NCBI RefSeq assembly: GCF_014490575.1
Contig: NZ_CP061033.1
Location: 1,922,001 to 1,986,000 of the forward strand
Length of the DNA stretch: 64,000 bases
DNA from: Corynebacterium zhongnanshanii
Lineage (GTDB): Bacteria; Actinomycetota; Actinomycetes; Mycobacteriales; Mycobacteriaceae
Reading direction: 5' to 3'
In this document: piece after piece, positions 17,015 to 25,723 of the stretch
How positions within the stretch are numbered: position 1 is the first letter of the stretch
Layout of the letters: every line of letters begins with the position of its first letter
Made by a program: the position numbers and the translations under genes
The notes under the pieces: model-generated
What the model was told of the DNA's origin: nothing
The model's input: the letters and a program-made list of their open reading frames with translations, nothing else
The model's database searches: none

Positions 17015-17869
17015 TCAGCGCACACCCAAGACAGCCTTCACCTGGTTCAACGCGAGCATCCGCGTCGGCAGCAAAGAGCGCACCGCATACAACGGCCACC
17101 CGGCCTTCGGGTACACCAGCCGAGCCTTCCTCTGCGCCAACGCCTCCGCCACGAACGGCGCCACCTCCTCCGCGGACGCCTGCTCCCCGCCCGGGTAAAA
17201 CACTCCCACACCGACGGATTCGTTCTCCGAACGCAAAGCATCCGCCAACGCTTCCACTCCCGCCTTAGAAGCCGCCTGCGCGGATTGCCCCGGCGCGTGC
17301 GCCACTGCTGCCCACGCGGACGTCATCGCCACATACCCCTGGGACGCCTGCACATGCGGCAGCGCCCCGTGCACGGTGTTGTACACACCGACCAGGTTCG
17401 TGTCGATCGCGCGCCGCCATTCGTCGGGGTCCTGCCGGGATACGGCGCCGTGCGTCGTCATCCCGGCATGTGCCCACACCACGTCCAGGCGTCCGAATTC
17501 GCGGACGGCGTAGTCGGCGGCGTCGGCGCATCCTTCGGGTACGGTCACGTCCAGGATCACGGCGCGGAGTTTGTCTGCGGTGGTCACGGGCGTCGATCCA
17601 GGGAACGCTCCGAGCATCATCGCGGCGCGCATGGAGAGCGCCTGGTTGTCGGAGTCCGCGAGCACGAGCGTCGCGCCCGCCGCGGCCAGCCGCTCGGCCA
17701 CGTGCCCGGCGAGCTCCCCCGCGGCGCCCGTGATCAGCACAACCTGGCCGCGAATACCACTGAGGTCCGGCTCGTACGCGTCCTCCAGGCTATGCTTACC
17801 GCGTTGCGCTCCGGCTACGCGCCCGAGTGCGCCGAGTGCGGCGTCTTTAATTGTCTCTACGATGCTCAT
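17015..17869 (-). CDS. Short-chain dehydrogenase/reductase
   Basis: A 284-residue SDR protein. Residues 1-35 are a helical lead; the NAD(P)-binding motif VVLITGAAGELAGHVA (canonical TGxxxGxG; here TGAAGELAG, with an unusual last position) follows. The catalytic region has AMTSAWAAVAHAPGQSAQAASK, where the usual Tyr-x3-Lys pair reads Gln-x3-Ala-Ala-Ser-Lys: the expected Tyr seems replaced, so activity is uncertain. The substrate is unknown. ATG at 17869 has an excellent ribosome site (AAGGAGAAGC). It is monocistronic. Confidence 0.75.
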   Translation of the reverse strand: MSIVETIKDAALGALGRVAGAQRGKHSLEDAYEPDLSGIRGQVVLITGAAGELAGHVAERLAAAGATLVLADSDNQALSMRAAMMLGAFPGSTPVTTADKLRAVILDVTVPEGCADAADYAVREFGRLDVVWAHAGMTTHGAVSRQDPDEWRRAIDTNLVGVYNTVHGALPHVQASQGYVAMTSAWAAVAHAPGQSAQAASKAGVEALADALRSENESVGVGVFYPGGEQASAEEVAPFVAEALAQRKARLVYPKAGWPLYAVRSLLPTRMLALNQVKAVLGVR

Positions 17870-18065
17870 GCTGCTTCTCCTTGGGTTCTTTCTAAATATT
17901 AGGCGGAAACTATCAAACCCACTAAACCCGACGCCGCCGCGCCCCCTTCTCCCCCACCACCCCAACCGAAGTTGCTGTGGAATGGGCGCTCGCGCGCACG
18001 GTGTCGCTCTCGCAGGAGGGCCCGTGTCGCACCCGACCACGCTGGTTCCGAAAGGAGTGTCCCAG

Positions 18066-18143
18066 GTGCACCAAAACCTGGGCTACCGTACTCCGTCTGA
18101 GGCTGCCGTACACCGGCTGTGCGTGGAACGCGTCCTGTTTTGA
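18066..18143 (+). pseudogene. Possible transposase C-terminal remnant
   Basis: A 25-codon stretch in one frame, HQNLGYRTPSEAAVHRL and a few more residues to TGA, resembles the C-terminal LGYRTPxE motif of IS3-group transposases. No upstream catalytic part is present and no inverted repeats were found. It lies in the 540-bp non-coding gap between the dehydrogenase and the kinase genes; the rest of that gap (17870-18065, 18144-18313) holds nothing I can identify. Confidence 0.35.
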
Positions 18144-18313
18144 GGACACATTGCTGTGATTTGGGCGTTTTAACAGCAGAGTGCCCTCGATCCGGGAAAT
18201 GAGGAAGCCGCGCGGCCATCAGCACCAGCAACCGCGCCGCGATCACACGCCGGCATCAGCGCGGTCAGCCGCGCCGGCTCCAGGTGACGCTGCGCCGGCA
18301 TCAGCACCGGCAG

Positions 18314-18361
18314 CCGCGCGGTCATCAGCACCTCCATCCGCGCGGTCATCAGCACCTCCAT
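18314..18361. repeat. 24-bp tandem repeat, two copies
   Basis: Two identical 24-bp units beginning CCGCGCGGTCATCAGCACC, followed by the first six bases of a third. Related GCATCAGC words occur just upstream, from about 18250. Confidence 0.7.
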
Positions 18362-18411
18362 CCGCGCACAATCTGATGATCAATGCCGGGGGCAGATGAC
18401 GCTGGCCATCA

Positions 18412-19461
18412 TCAGACACCGTGATCCGCTCCGGGATCGAGGCTGACCCGTTCGGAACGACCCGTCCGGAAATGGTCGATCAGCAGGAAAATGTTGTCCC
18501 ACTGCTTGTAGATCGCCGCGCGCTCCAAAATGTTGTCCAGCTCGTACAGCTTTTCCCGCAGCGCGCCCGTCCGGTGCTGCAGCTGATCGGGAAGCTCCTG
18601 AAGCCGTCGAGCATGAGCCTTCTCCGCGGCGGACAGTACGAGGGACGGGAGCTCGGCGTCGATTAAATCAAGATGCATGTAATCCACAGCAGGATCGCCC
18701 ACGGTCATGTCGGAAAAATCGATCACACCCACCCCGCCCTCGGCGGTCCACAGCACATGCTGGTCGTGGAGGTCGCCGTGCGTGAGGCACCGCTGCTGGC
18801 TCGGCCGAGCCAGCAGCTCCTCAATCTGCGCGAAGTTCCGCTCCACCGCAGCCAGCTCCTGCTCGGAAATGTTGCCGGTCAGGAACTCCGGCACGCGCGT
18901 TTTCATGAGCTCGAACTTCCCGGGCAAGGCCCGCGGGTTCATGTTCAGCGTGGAGGTCGCCTCCCCGTCGGTCCACCAAGGTTCCACGTTCACCAGCGGC
19001 AGCAGGTCCGGGTCCATGGTGTGCATGCGGGCGAACATGGTGCCGAGCTGTTCGATGACGCGTTCGCGTTGCGAGTCCGTCATGCGCGCCCAGACGTCGG
19101 CTGTGAGCGGTTCGCCGGCGACTTCCGTCTGCAAGCTCAGCATCACCGGGTTGGGCGTGCCGAACGTTCCGCGGGCGTAGGCCTGGCGCACGGTTTCCGG
19201 CACGCGGGCGGTGGAGTTGCGGAACAGCTGCGCGATGATGGAGGACTCCAGCGCGGCTTGCGCGCGGTATTCCGCCTGGTGCGGGACGCGGACCACCACG
19301 GAGTCCGGCACCATGTCCTGCAGTTCCCCTTCGGCGGAGCGGAGGCCGCGCAGGATGACCACGGCGTGGTCCATTCCTTGTTCGGGGATTTCTTCGGATT
19401 CCCACGTGAGATCTCTCCACGTGTTACGGACCATGTCCGGGACTGTGCGTAGTGCGACCAT
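18412..19461 (-). CDS. APH-family phosphotransferase
   Basis: A 349-residue protein of the aminoglycoside phosphotransferase/choline kinase fold. The catalytic loop is LTHGDLHDQHVL (about residue 236), and the metal-binding motif is VIDFSDMTVGDPAVDYMH (about 254-271). The family includes small-molecule kinases; I cannot tell whether this one acts on a drug, a sugar or an amino alcohol, and chromosomal corynebacterial members are mostly not resistance genes. ATG at 19461 is 9 bases after AAGGA; an ATG at 19470 sits too close to that site. It is monocistronic. Confidence 0.75.
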   Translation of the reverse strand: MVALRTVPDMVRNTWRDLTWESEEIPEQGMDHAVVILRGLRSAEGELQDMVPDSVVVRVPHQAEYRAQAALESSIIAQLFRNSTARVPETVRQAYARGTFGTPNPVMLSLQTEVAGEPLTADVWARMTDSQRERVIEQLGTMFARMHTMDPDLLPLVNVEPWWTDGEATSTLNMNPRALPGKFELMKTRVPEFLTGNISEQELAAVERNFAQIEELLARPSQQRCLTHGDLHDQHVLWTAEGGVGVIDFSDMTVGDPAVDYMHLDLIDAELPSLVLSAAEKAHARRLQELPDQLQHRTGALREKLYELDNILERAAIYKQWDNIFLLIDHFRTGRSERVSLDPGADHGV

Positions 19462-19621
19462 GTGCGGCATTCCTTTTCTTTTTTATCGTCGACGCCCAGC
19501 CTATCGCTTTTCCACCTCACCTTCCGATGTCGGCGTGGTGTTGCGGCGCTGGGTGAGCCAGGATCACGGTGCAGCACGGCGAGGCGGCGCGCCGCGCCGG
19601 TATGCGGGCGCGCTGGGCGGG

Positions 19622-20497
19622 TCAGGCGCGCTGGCCGCGCTGCAGCAGCTGCAGCAAGTACTGCCCGTACGCGCTCTTGGACAGCTTCTGCCCCGCGGCT
19701 TCTAGCTGTGTGTCCGTGATGAAGCCTTTCCTCCACGCCACTTCCTCCGGGCAGCTGACTTTCAGGCCTTGGCGCTTCTCGATGGCGCGCACGAAATCCC
19801 CAGCGGCGGCGAGGTCGTCCACTGTCCCGGTGTCCAGCCACGCGGTGCCGCGCGGCAGCACTTCCACGTGCAGCCGCCCTTGCTGAAGATACGTGCGGTT
19901 CACGTCGGTGATTTCCAGCTCTCCGCGCGCGCTGGGCTGCAGGCTTTTCGCGATGTCCACCACGGAGTTTTCATAAAAGTACAGCCCCGGCACCGCGAAG
20001 TGAGACTTCGGCTTCTCCGGCTTCTCCTCCAGGGACAGCGCCGTGCCGTCCTCATCGAACTCCACCACGCCGTAGGCCTGCGGCTCGGCCACCCAGTAGG
20101 CGAAGATCGCGCCGCCGTCGGGCTCGTTGAAGTGCTGCAGTTGGGTGCCCAGACCGGAGCCGTAGAAGATGTTGTCTCCCAGAACCAGCGCCACGGAGTC
20201 CTGCCCGATGAAGCGTTCTCCCACGATGAACGCCTCGGCCAGCCCGTTCGGCGCATCCTGGACCGCGTAGCTGAGCTTCACTCCGAATTGCGAGCCGTCT
20301 CCCAGCAGCGCGCGGAACTGCGGCGCGTCAGCCTCCGTGGTGATGATGAGGATCTCCCGGATGCCCGCCAGCATGAGTGTGGTGAGCGGGTAGTAGATCA
20401 TGGGCTTGTCGTACACCGGCACGAGCTGCTTGGACACAGCGTGCGTGATCGGCCACAGCCGCGAGCCGGTTCCCCCGGCGAGGATGATGCCTTTCAT
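19622..20497 (-). CDS. rmlA: Glucose-1-phosphate thymidylyltransferase
   Basis: A 291-residue nucleotidyltransferase that makes dTDP-glucose, the first step to dTDP-L-rhamnose, needed for the rhamnose linker between peptidoglycan and arabinogalactan. The N-terminal signature [24 protein letters not shown] is complete, and [15 protein letters not shown] and [12 protein letters not shown] follow. The length is normal. It starts 4 bp after rmlC and is co-transcribed with it. rmlB is 12 kb away, and no rmlD is in the window. Confidence 0.95.
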   Translation of the reverse strand: MKGIILAGGTGSRLWPITHAVSKQLVPVYDKPMIYYPLTTLMLAGIREILIITTEADAPQFRALLGDGSQFGVKLSYAVQDAPNGLAEAFIVGERFIGQDSVALVLGDNIFYGSGLGTQLQHFNEPDGGAIFAYWVAEPQAYGVVEFDEDGTALSLEEKPEKPKSHFAVPGLYFYENSVVDIAKSLQPSARGELEITDVNRTYLQQGRLHVEVLPRGTAWLDTGTVDDLAAAGDFVRAIEKRQGLKVSCPEEVAWRKGFITDTQLEAAGQKLSKSAYGQYLLQLLQRGQRA

Positions 20498-20501
20498 TGC
20501 G

Positions 20502-21305
20502 CTACTCCCCGGCCCATGCGTCTGATTCGTCCATGGCGAGTTCCCATCCGCGTTGGAGTTCTTGCTCCCACCCGCGGACTTCGCGGTAGTTCGGCAGACG
20601 GTCTGTGACGTCCGCGAGGTGCGGCGCGGCCTGGTCTTTCGGGGACAGGATGGCTGTGTCTTCGTCGATGTCCCATTCGACGCCCAGCGCGCCGTCGAAA
20701 GGGTGTATCTCCCATTCGGCGTCCGGATTATAGGTTTCTGTGACGAGGTAGTTGACCACGGCGGTCTCGGAGACGGCGTGGAATGCGTGGCCTACTCCGA
20801 GTGGGATGTGGACGATGAGAGGCTGGGCGTCGGATATAGGCAGGGAGACGTGCTTGCCGAAGGTGGGCGACCCGGTGCGCAGGTCCACGAGAACGTCGGT
20901 GATGGAGCCGGCGACGCACGTGACGAGTTTCGCTTGGCCTGGGGGGACGTCGGCGAGGTGGATGCCGCGGATCACGTTGCGGGTGGAGCGGGAGAGGTTT
21001 GCTTGGGCGATGGTGAATGGGTAGCCGAGGCGTTCCATGAATTGGTCGCCGCGGAACCATTCGTGGAAGCTGCCGCGGTCGTCGCTGAAGGTGCGGGGGA
21101 CGTACACCCAAGCGCCGGGGATGGGGAGGTCGACGATGGTGCCGGGGAGGGTGTTGTCGGTGTTTATGCGGTCGAGGAGGGCGCTCACGTCCAGCGAAGT
21201 GTTGGTGGTGTTGGTGGTGGTGGCGCTGCCGGTGCGGGTGGCGGTGTTGCTGGCGCTGGCGCTGGTGCTGGTGCTGGTGGTGGGCTGTCCGTCGGCGTGA
21301 GTCAT
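20502..21305 (-). CDS. rmlC: dTDP-4-dehydrorhamnose 3,5-epimerase
   Basis: A 267-residue cupin enzyme of the dTDP-rhamnose pathway. The core shows [51 protein letters not shown], the IPLGVGHAF motif and the TYNPDAE segment with the catalytic Tyr. Residues 1-40 are an unusual Ser/Thr/Asn/Ala-rich extension. It is not fused to RmlD, unlike the RmlCD fusion of some corynebacteria. The ATG at 21305 is set by TAAAGT 7 bases upstream (leaderless). Confidence 0.92.
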   Translation of the reverse strand: MTHADGQPTTSTSTSASASNTATRTGSATTTNTTNTSLDVSALLDRINTDNTLPGTIVDLPIPGAWVYVPRTFSDDRGSFHEWFRGDQFMERLGYPFTIAQANLSRSTRNVIRGIHLADVPPGQAKLVTCVAGSITDVLVDLRTGSPTFGKHVSLPISDAQPLIVHIPLGVGHAFHAVSETAVVNYLVTETYNPDAEWEIHPFDGALGVEWDIDEDTAILSPKDQAAPHLADVTDRLPNYREVRGWEQELQRGWELAMDESDAWAGE

Positions 21306-21312
21306 GCCCACC

Positions 21313-21318
21313 ACTTTA
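21313..21318 (-). promoter_or_regulatory. -10 element of rmlC-rmlA (leaderless)
   Basis: TAAAGT on the minus strand, 7 bases before the rmlC ATG at 21305. It gives rmlCA a promoter independent of the iron-transport operon upstream. Confidence 0.55.
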
Positions 21319-21384
21319 GCGGCGCGGGGTGCCGGGTTGTGAGAAATACCGCTGTGAGAAAGAGCGCTGCTGGGAGTAGCTCAG

Positions 21385-22140
21385 TTAGAAGTAGCACGCC
21401 AACGGACCGTCGGGGCCGTCCACGATCTGCACGGGGGTGTTGAAAATCTCGGACAGGGTCTCGGCGTGCATGATCTCCTCCGCGGGGCCGAAGGCGCAGA
21501 TCTGTCCGTCTTTGACGGCACAGATGTTGTCTGCGTACTTGGAGGCGAAGTTGATGTCGTGCAGCACCACGATGATGGTGCGGCCGAACTCAGCGGCGGC
21601 GCGCTGAAGGTGCTGCATCATCTGCACGGAGTGCGCGATGTCCAGGTTGTTCAGCGGCTCGTCCAGCAGCACGTAGTCCGTTTCTTGGCACAACACCATG
21701 GCCACGTAAGCGCGTTGGCGCTGGCCTCCGGAGAGCTGGTCGAGGAATCGGTTTTCGAGCTCACGGAGCCCGAAGAAGTCGATGTAGGTGGAGATGATCT
21801 CTTCATCTTTTTTCGTCAGTCGCCCGTGGGAGTAGGGGAAGCGGCCGAAGCCAACGAGCTGGCGGACCGTGAGTTTGGTGATGAAGTGATTTTCCTGGCG
21901 CAGGATGGACAGGATTTTTGCGAGGTCTTTGGACTTGGTGCTGGAGACGTCGTATCCGGCAACTTCGATGGTGCCTTCGTCAATGTCCAGCAGTCGGCCG
22001 ACCATGGTCAGCAGCGTGGATTTTCCGGCGCCGTTGGGCCCCACGAGGGCGGTGATGCCGCCGGCTGGGATCTCGAGGTTGGCCGGACCGATGCGTACTT
22101 CGTCGTTGTAGTCCTTTTTGACGTTGTTGAGGGTAATCAC
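21385..22140 (-). CDS. Ferric-siderophore ABC transporter, ATPase
   Basis: A 251-residue ABC ATPase of the FecE/FepC class. It shows Walker A GPNGAGKST (about residue 35), the signature LSGGQRQRA (about 138), Walker B DYVLLDEP and the switch His in VVLHDINFA. It powers uptake through the two permeases encoded upstream. It starts with GTG, overlapping the permease stop by 4 bp, with AAAGGG as ribosome site. Last gene of the four-gene operon. Confidence 0.92.
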   Translation of the reverse strand: MITLNNVKKDYNDEVRIGPANLEIPAGGITALVGPNGAGKSTLLTMVGRLLDIDEGTIEVAGYDVSSTKSKDLAKILSILRQENHFITKLTVRQLVGFGRFPYSHGRLTKKDEEIISTYIDFFGLRELENRFLDQLSGGQRQRAYVAMVLCQETDYVLLDEPLNNLDIAHSVQMMQHLQRAAAEFGRTIIVVLHDINFASKYADNICAVKDGQICAFGPAEEIMHAETLSEIFNTPVQIVDGPDGPLACYF

Positions 22141-23252
22141 AGGCGTCCCTTTCGTAGTAGAACGGTGAGGAATACAAGGCCACCGACCAGTTCGATGATG
22201 ATGGACACGGCTCCTTGAGCGTAGAAGATGTGGTTCATCACGAAGTAGGCGCAGGTGAGCACGGCGAAGGCCATGAGGGCTGCCATGGGGAAGAGGAAGC
22301 GGTGGTCGTAGGTGTTGGCGAATTGGTAGGTGAGGGTGGCGACCAGGAAACCGAGGAAGGTCATGGGGCCAACCAGTGCGGTGGACACAGCCATGAGGAT
22401 GGTGACCAGCACCAGGATGTAGATGTTGAGGGCCTTGTGGTTGAGGCCGAGGTTGGTGGTGACGTCGCGGCCGAGGCTCATGACGTTGAGCTTGCGGGAC
22501 GCGAGGTACAGCAGCACTGCCGCGCCGATGAGCATCGGGATGGCGACGGGGTAGTACTCGGGTTTGGAGTTGTTGACGGAGCCGAAGAGGCGTGCGGTGA
22601 GCACGTCGAATTCGGACGGGGTGAGGAGGCGTTGCATGAAGCTGGAGACGGAGCCGAGCCCGGCGCCGATGACCACGCCAACCAGCAGAGTGGCGTGCAT
22701 GTCCGCCTTCCGGCCGGTAAGGAGCCAGCCGTAGAGCAGCACGGCCATGCCGACCATCAGGATGATCTGGAGGAGGAACATGGGCAGGCTGCGGGCAGCG
22801 GCGAGTCCCGCCACTCCGCCGAGGAAGACGGTGGTGGTGTGGATGGCCGCGTAGAGCGATTCAAAACCCATGATGGATGGGGTGATGATCCGGTTGTTGG
22901 TCACGGTTTGGAAAGCGACGGTGGCCATGCCCTGGCAGATGGCCACCACGGCCATGGCGATCACCGCATGCATGCGGCGTTCCGCCAGCAGCCAGAATTG
23001 TGGCGTGCCGACGGGCATGGGGTTTTTGTAGGCCAGCAGGCCGAAGGCGCACAGTGCGCCGACCGCGATAAGAATGGTGAGGACGAGCCAGTATTTGCGG
23101 GAGTCGTGCGGGGTGGCGAACGCGCCGGCGCTGTGCTTCCGGGTTGGTGTCTTCTTGGTTTGAGGCTTGTCCTGAGTCGCGCCGTGGGGCTTGGACTGAG
23201 ACGTGTCTTGTGGCGCGTCGTGGGAAGTGCGTGGTGTGTTGGCTTCGGTCAT
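22137..23252 (-). CDS. Ferric-siderophore ABC transporter, permease 2
   Basis: A 371-residue FecCD-family permease with about nine or ten membrane helices. The N-terminal 45 residues are hydrophilic and unusual (repeated SKPHGATQDKPQTKKTPTRK-like text) and precede the first helix. The ATPase-contact region is in SLGRDVTTNLGLNHKALN. It overlaps the ATPase gene by 4 bp and begins 2 bp after the other permease gene. Confidence 0.9.
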   Translation of the reverse strand: MTEANTPRTSHDAPQDTSQSKPHGATQDKPQTKKTPTRKHSAGAFATPHDSRKYWLVLTILIAVGALCAFGLLAYKNPMPVGTPQFWLLAERRMHAVIAMAVVAICQGMATVAFQTVTNNRIITPSIMGFESLYAAIHTTTVFLGGVAGLAAARSLPMFLLQIILMVGMAVLLYGWLLTGRKADMHATLLVGVVIGAGLGSVSSFMQRLLTPSEFDVLTARLFGSVNNSKPEYYPVAIPMLIGAAVLLYLASRKLNVMSLGRDVTTNLGLNHKALNIYILVLVTILMAVSTALVGPMTFLGFLVATLTYQFANTYDHRFLFPMAALMAFAVLTCAYFVMNHIFYAQGAVSIIIELVGGLVFLTVLLRKGRL

Positions 23253-23254
23253 GG

Positions 23255-24226
23255 CTATCCCCTATTCCTTGCGATCATGACCACGAACACGGTCGCGCCG
23301 ACCATGCCGAGAATCAGGGAGACAGGGATCTCGAAGGGCGCGATCAGCGTGCGGGCCAGCAGGTCGCACACCGCGACCACGGCGATTCCCACGAGGCAGA
23401 CCCAGGGGAGGTTACTACGCAGGTCATCGCCACGGATCATGGAGACGAGGTTCGGGACGATCAGTCCCAGGAAGGGGAGGTTGCCCACCACCACGGTCAC
23501 CACTCCGGTGGCGAGTGCCACGAGAGCCGTTCCGATGAGCAGCATGCGCTGGTAGTTCAGCCCCACGGAGGTGGCGATGTCTTCGCCGAGCCCCACGACA
23601 GTGAGACGGTCGGCGAAAAGAAACACGATGATGCCGACGATCAGGACGATCCACAGCACCTCGTACTGACCCTTGTACACAGAGGTGAAGCTTCCGGCGA
23701 ACCAGATTCCCAGGGACTGCAGCAGATCAAACTGCAGGGCCAGGAAGGTGGAGACAGCACCGACCACGGCGCCGAGCATGATGCCGATGATGGGCACCAC
23801 CAGCGACGAGCGTAGGGATACGCGCCGCATGAAGAGGAAGAACACCATCGCTCCAATGAAGGAGAAGATGCAGGCGGACACCATCTTCGTGAGGATGGGA
23901 GCTGCGGGTGCGATAATCATCACAACCAGCAGGCCAAGCCCAGCCCACTCGGTGACTCCGGTGGTGCTGGGTGACACGAAGCGGTTTTGGGTCAGCATTT
24001 GCATCACCAATCCGCACATGGCCATGGCGGCGCCGGCAAGGATCAGTGCCAGCGTGCGAGGCACGCGCGTGATGGCGAACATTTCGGCCCCGTCTTCTTG
24101 ATTGAAGATGTCGTATTGGCCGGTGAAAAGGCTCGCGACCAGCAGCGCTGCTACGATCAGCGCTGCGATGGCGAACTTCCAGGTGAAAAGCCGCGGGCGG
24201 GCGGAGCGGTCCAGTGAGGTGGACAT
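23255..24226 (-). CDS. Ferric-siderophore ABC transporter, permease 1
   Basis: A 323-residue FecCD-family permease. It shows ITRVPRTLALILAGAAMAMCGLVMQMLTQNRFVSPSTTG, the conserved N-terminal permease signature, and LGEDIATSVGLNYQ, the ATPase-contact loop. The start at 24226 (MSTSLDRSARPRLF) is chosen over longer readings because these run into the repeat-filled gap upstream; the ribosome site is weak. It is separated from the binding-protein gene by 251 bp of tandem repeats, but the direction and function indicate one operon. Confidence 0.9.
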   Translation of the reverse strand: MSTSLDRSARPRLFTWKFAIAALIVAALLVASLFTGQYDIFNQEDGAEMFAITRVPRTLALILAGAAMAMCGLVMQMLTQNRFVSPSTTGVTEWAGLGLLVVMIIAPAAPILTKMVSACIFSFIGAMVFFLFMRRVSLRSSLVVPIIGIMLGAVVGAVSTFLALQFDLLQSLGIWFAGSFTSVYKGQYEVLWIVLIVGIIVFLFADRLTVVGLGEDIATSVGLNYQRMLLIGTALVALATGVVTVVVGNLPFLGLIVPNLVSMIRGDDLRSNLPWVCLVGIAVVAVCDLLARTLIAPFEIPVSLILGMVGATVFVVMIARNRG

Positions 24227-24303
24227 CTCTGTCACTTTCTTATGTTTTCTTATGTTGTCAGGCGACGTGGGGCGCCGTGCAAGAACCGGTTGGAGTCGGC
24301 GCC

Positions 24304-24357
24304 GGCTGTCTGGCCGGCGCAGGTTGTCTGGCCGACGCTGGCTGTCTGGCCGGCGCC
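24304..24357. repeat. 18-bp tandem repeats between binding-protein and permease genes
   Basis: Three units of 18 bp (24304-24321, 24322-24339, 24340-24357), each built on GGCTGTCTGGCCGGCGC, followed to 24470 by degenerate CCGGCGTCGG words. They fill the gap of 251 bp inside the operon and could form a structure that lowers expression of the permeases relative to the binding protein. Confidence 0.65.
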
Positions 24358-24477
24358 GGTAGGACACAACGCCGGCGTCGGATCACATCGACGTCGGCGT
24401 GGGTCAGCACTGGAGCGAGTCAGCGTCGGCACCAGGGCGAGCCGGCGTCGGATCGGATCGGCGTCGGGGCAAACCGG

Positions 24478-25494
24478 CTACTTCTTAGCAGCCTCGAACT
24501 GGTCGGCCAGAGCGTTCAGCACCTCGGTGTAGGTGATGATGGACTCGTTGGTGTAGGTGTCCTGAGGAGCAACGTACACGTGTCCCTCCTTCATAGCCTT
24601 CACGTTCTTCAGAGCCTCGTTGCCCTTCAGGATCTCCTCGGCTGGCTTGTAGCCGTCTTCCTTGGACTTGATAGCGCCATCGCGGTCCATGACGATGATG
24701 AAGTCAGGGTTAGCCTGTGCCAGGGTCTCCACGGAGACGTCATCACCCTCGTGGTTGTTGGTAGCACCCTCGATCTTCAGGGCTGGCTTCAGGCCTACCC
24801 AGTCGAAGACCGGTCCGTAGAAACGACCCACGGTTGGGGCGATGTAGCCGATCTCGCCACCGGAGACGTTGACTGCCTCGACGGTGCTCTTGCCGTCGTA
24901 GGCATCCTTGGCGCGCTTGAGGGCGGCGTCGAAGTCATCGACGAGCTTCTGGGCGTCCTCTTCCTTGTCGAAGATCTTGCCCAGCTCGGTGACCTGGCGC
25001 TTGAGCTCGTCAGCCATGTTCTCGCCTTCACGTGGCTCGAAGTCGATCACAGGGGTGTCCGGGTTGAGCTTCTTGATTTCATCCTCGTGCTGGGTGAAGC
25101 GCTGTCCGGCGATGATCAGGTCCGGCTGAGATGCAACAAGTGCCTCGAGGTCCGGCTCGCGGTGAGTTCCGAGGTCGGTGATCTTGTCGTTGTTCTTGTA
25201 GCCAGGGATGGTGTTTGGAACAAGGCGCTTAGGAGCGGCTACCAGATCCACGCCCCACTTCTCCAGGACCTCGAAGGTGCGGTTGTCGGTGGAGGCTACT
25301 GCCTTGGGTGGGTGTGGGACGGTCACGTCGCCAGAGTTGTCCTGGACGGTGATGGTGGTTGCTTTGTCGTTGTCAGATGCGGACTGCGAGGTGTTGTTTC
25401 CGCTGTCGTTGCTTCCGCAGGCGGCGAGGGTGAGGCCGGCCATTGCCAGGGTGGCGACGAGCTTTACTCGGGTGCGGGTTCGTAGGTTGGTCAT
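24478..25494 (-). CDS. Ferric-siderophore binding lipoprotein
   Basis: A 338-residue class III periplasmic-binding-type lipoprotein. The signal peptide ends in the lipobox LTLAAC, with Cys at about residue 23. The mature part has the FepB/YclQ-type layout: VPHPPKAVASTDNRTFEVLEKWGV, then DLGTHREPDLEALVASQPDLIIAG, a long linking helix around 165-190, and DFIIVMDRDG. The siderophore type (catecholate or hydroxamate) cannot be read off. ATG at 25494 sits 7 bases after AAGGAGAA. It heads the import operon; the leader contains a hairpin and an iron-operator-like dyad. Confidence 0.9.
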   Translation of the reverse strand: MTNLRTRTRVKLVATLAMAGLTLAACGSNDSGNNTSQSASDNDKATTITVQDNSGDVTVPHPPKAVASTDNRTFEVLEKWGVDLVAAPKRLVPNTIPGYKNNDKITDLGTHREPDLEALVASQPDLIIAGQRFTQHEDEIKKLNPDTPVIDFEPREGENMADELKRQVTELGKIFDKEEDAQKLVDDFDAALKRAKDAYDGKSTVEAVNVSGGEIGYIAPTVGRFYGPVFDWVGLKPALKIEGATNNHEGDDVSVETLAQANPDFIIVMDRDGAIKSKEDGYKPAEEILKGNEALKNVKAMKEGHVYVAPQDTYTNESIITYTEVLNALADQFEAAKK

Positions 25495-25522
25495 GGTGTG
25501 GTTCTCCTTTGAGTCGATAGTC

Positions 25523-25551
25523 TGAGTGATTGTCAAGTCGATAATCACTCA
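25523..25551. promoter_or_regulatory. Hairpin in the leader of the siderophore operon
   Basis: Perfect 9-bp arms TGAGTGATT (25523-25531) and AATCACTCA (25543-25551) around an 11-base loop, 29 bp upstream of the binding-protein start codon. Confidence 0.55.
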
Positions 25552-25578
25552 GGCTAAGGGCACACTTACCCAAAGCTG

Positions 25579-25594
25579 CATAGGCTTGCCTATG
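25579..25594. promoter_or_regulatory. DtxR-type iron operator (candidate)
   Basis: CATAGGCTTGCCTATG is a 7-2-7 perfect dyad that resembles the core of corynebacterial DtxR sites (TTAGG-N-CCTAA type). It lies about 85 bp upstream of the siderophore-binding protein start, where iron repression is expected. Confidence 0.55.
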
Positions 25595-25686
25595 TTACTT
25601 AACACTTATAGCAACATGACTGTGTCGAAATATGGCGGGGGTGTTTTCCTGGGGGATTAAGAGCTGCTACGGAGTCTAAGAAAAAA

Positions 25687-25692
25687 TATAAT
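25687..25692 (+). promoter_or_regulatory. -10 element of the MHS transporter gene
   Basis: A perfect TATAAT, 31 bp before the ATG at 25724. A second hexamer, TATCTT (25710-25715), is 8 bases from that ATG and would give a leaderless transcript. Either could be used; no -35 was assigned. Confidence 0.5.
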
Positions 25693-25723
25693 TCTCTTAT
25701 TTTTGCTGCTATCTTTGTTCAGC

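Noticed and set aside
16569..17099. Minus-strand frame of 176 codons between repeat B and the dehydrogenase gene
   Set aside because: It begins inside the dehydrogenase gene, runs through simple GC repeats and the repeat end, and shows no family motif.
18144..18180. TGCTGT/ACAGCA stem as a terminator
   Set aside because: The arms are only 6-7 bp with a 16-base loop and no T-run.
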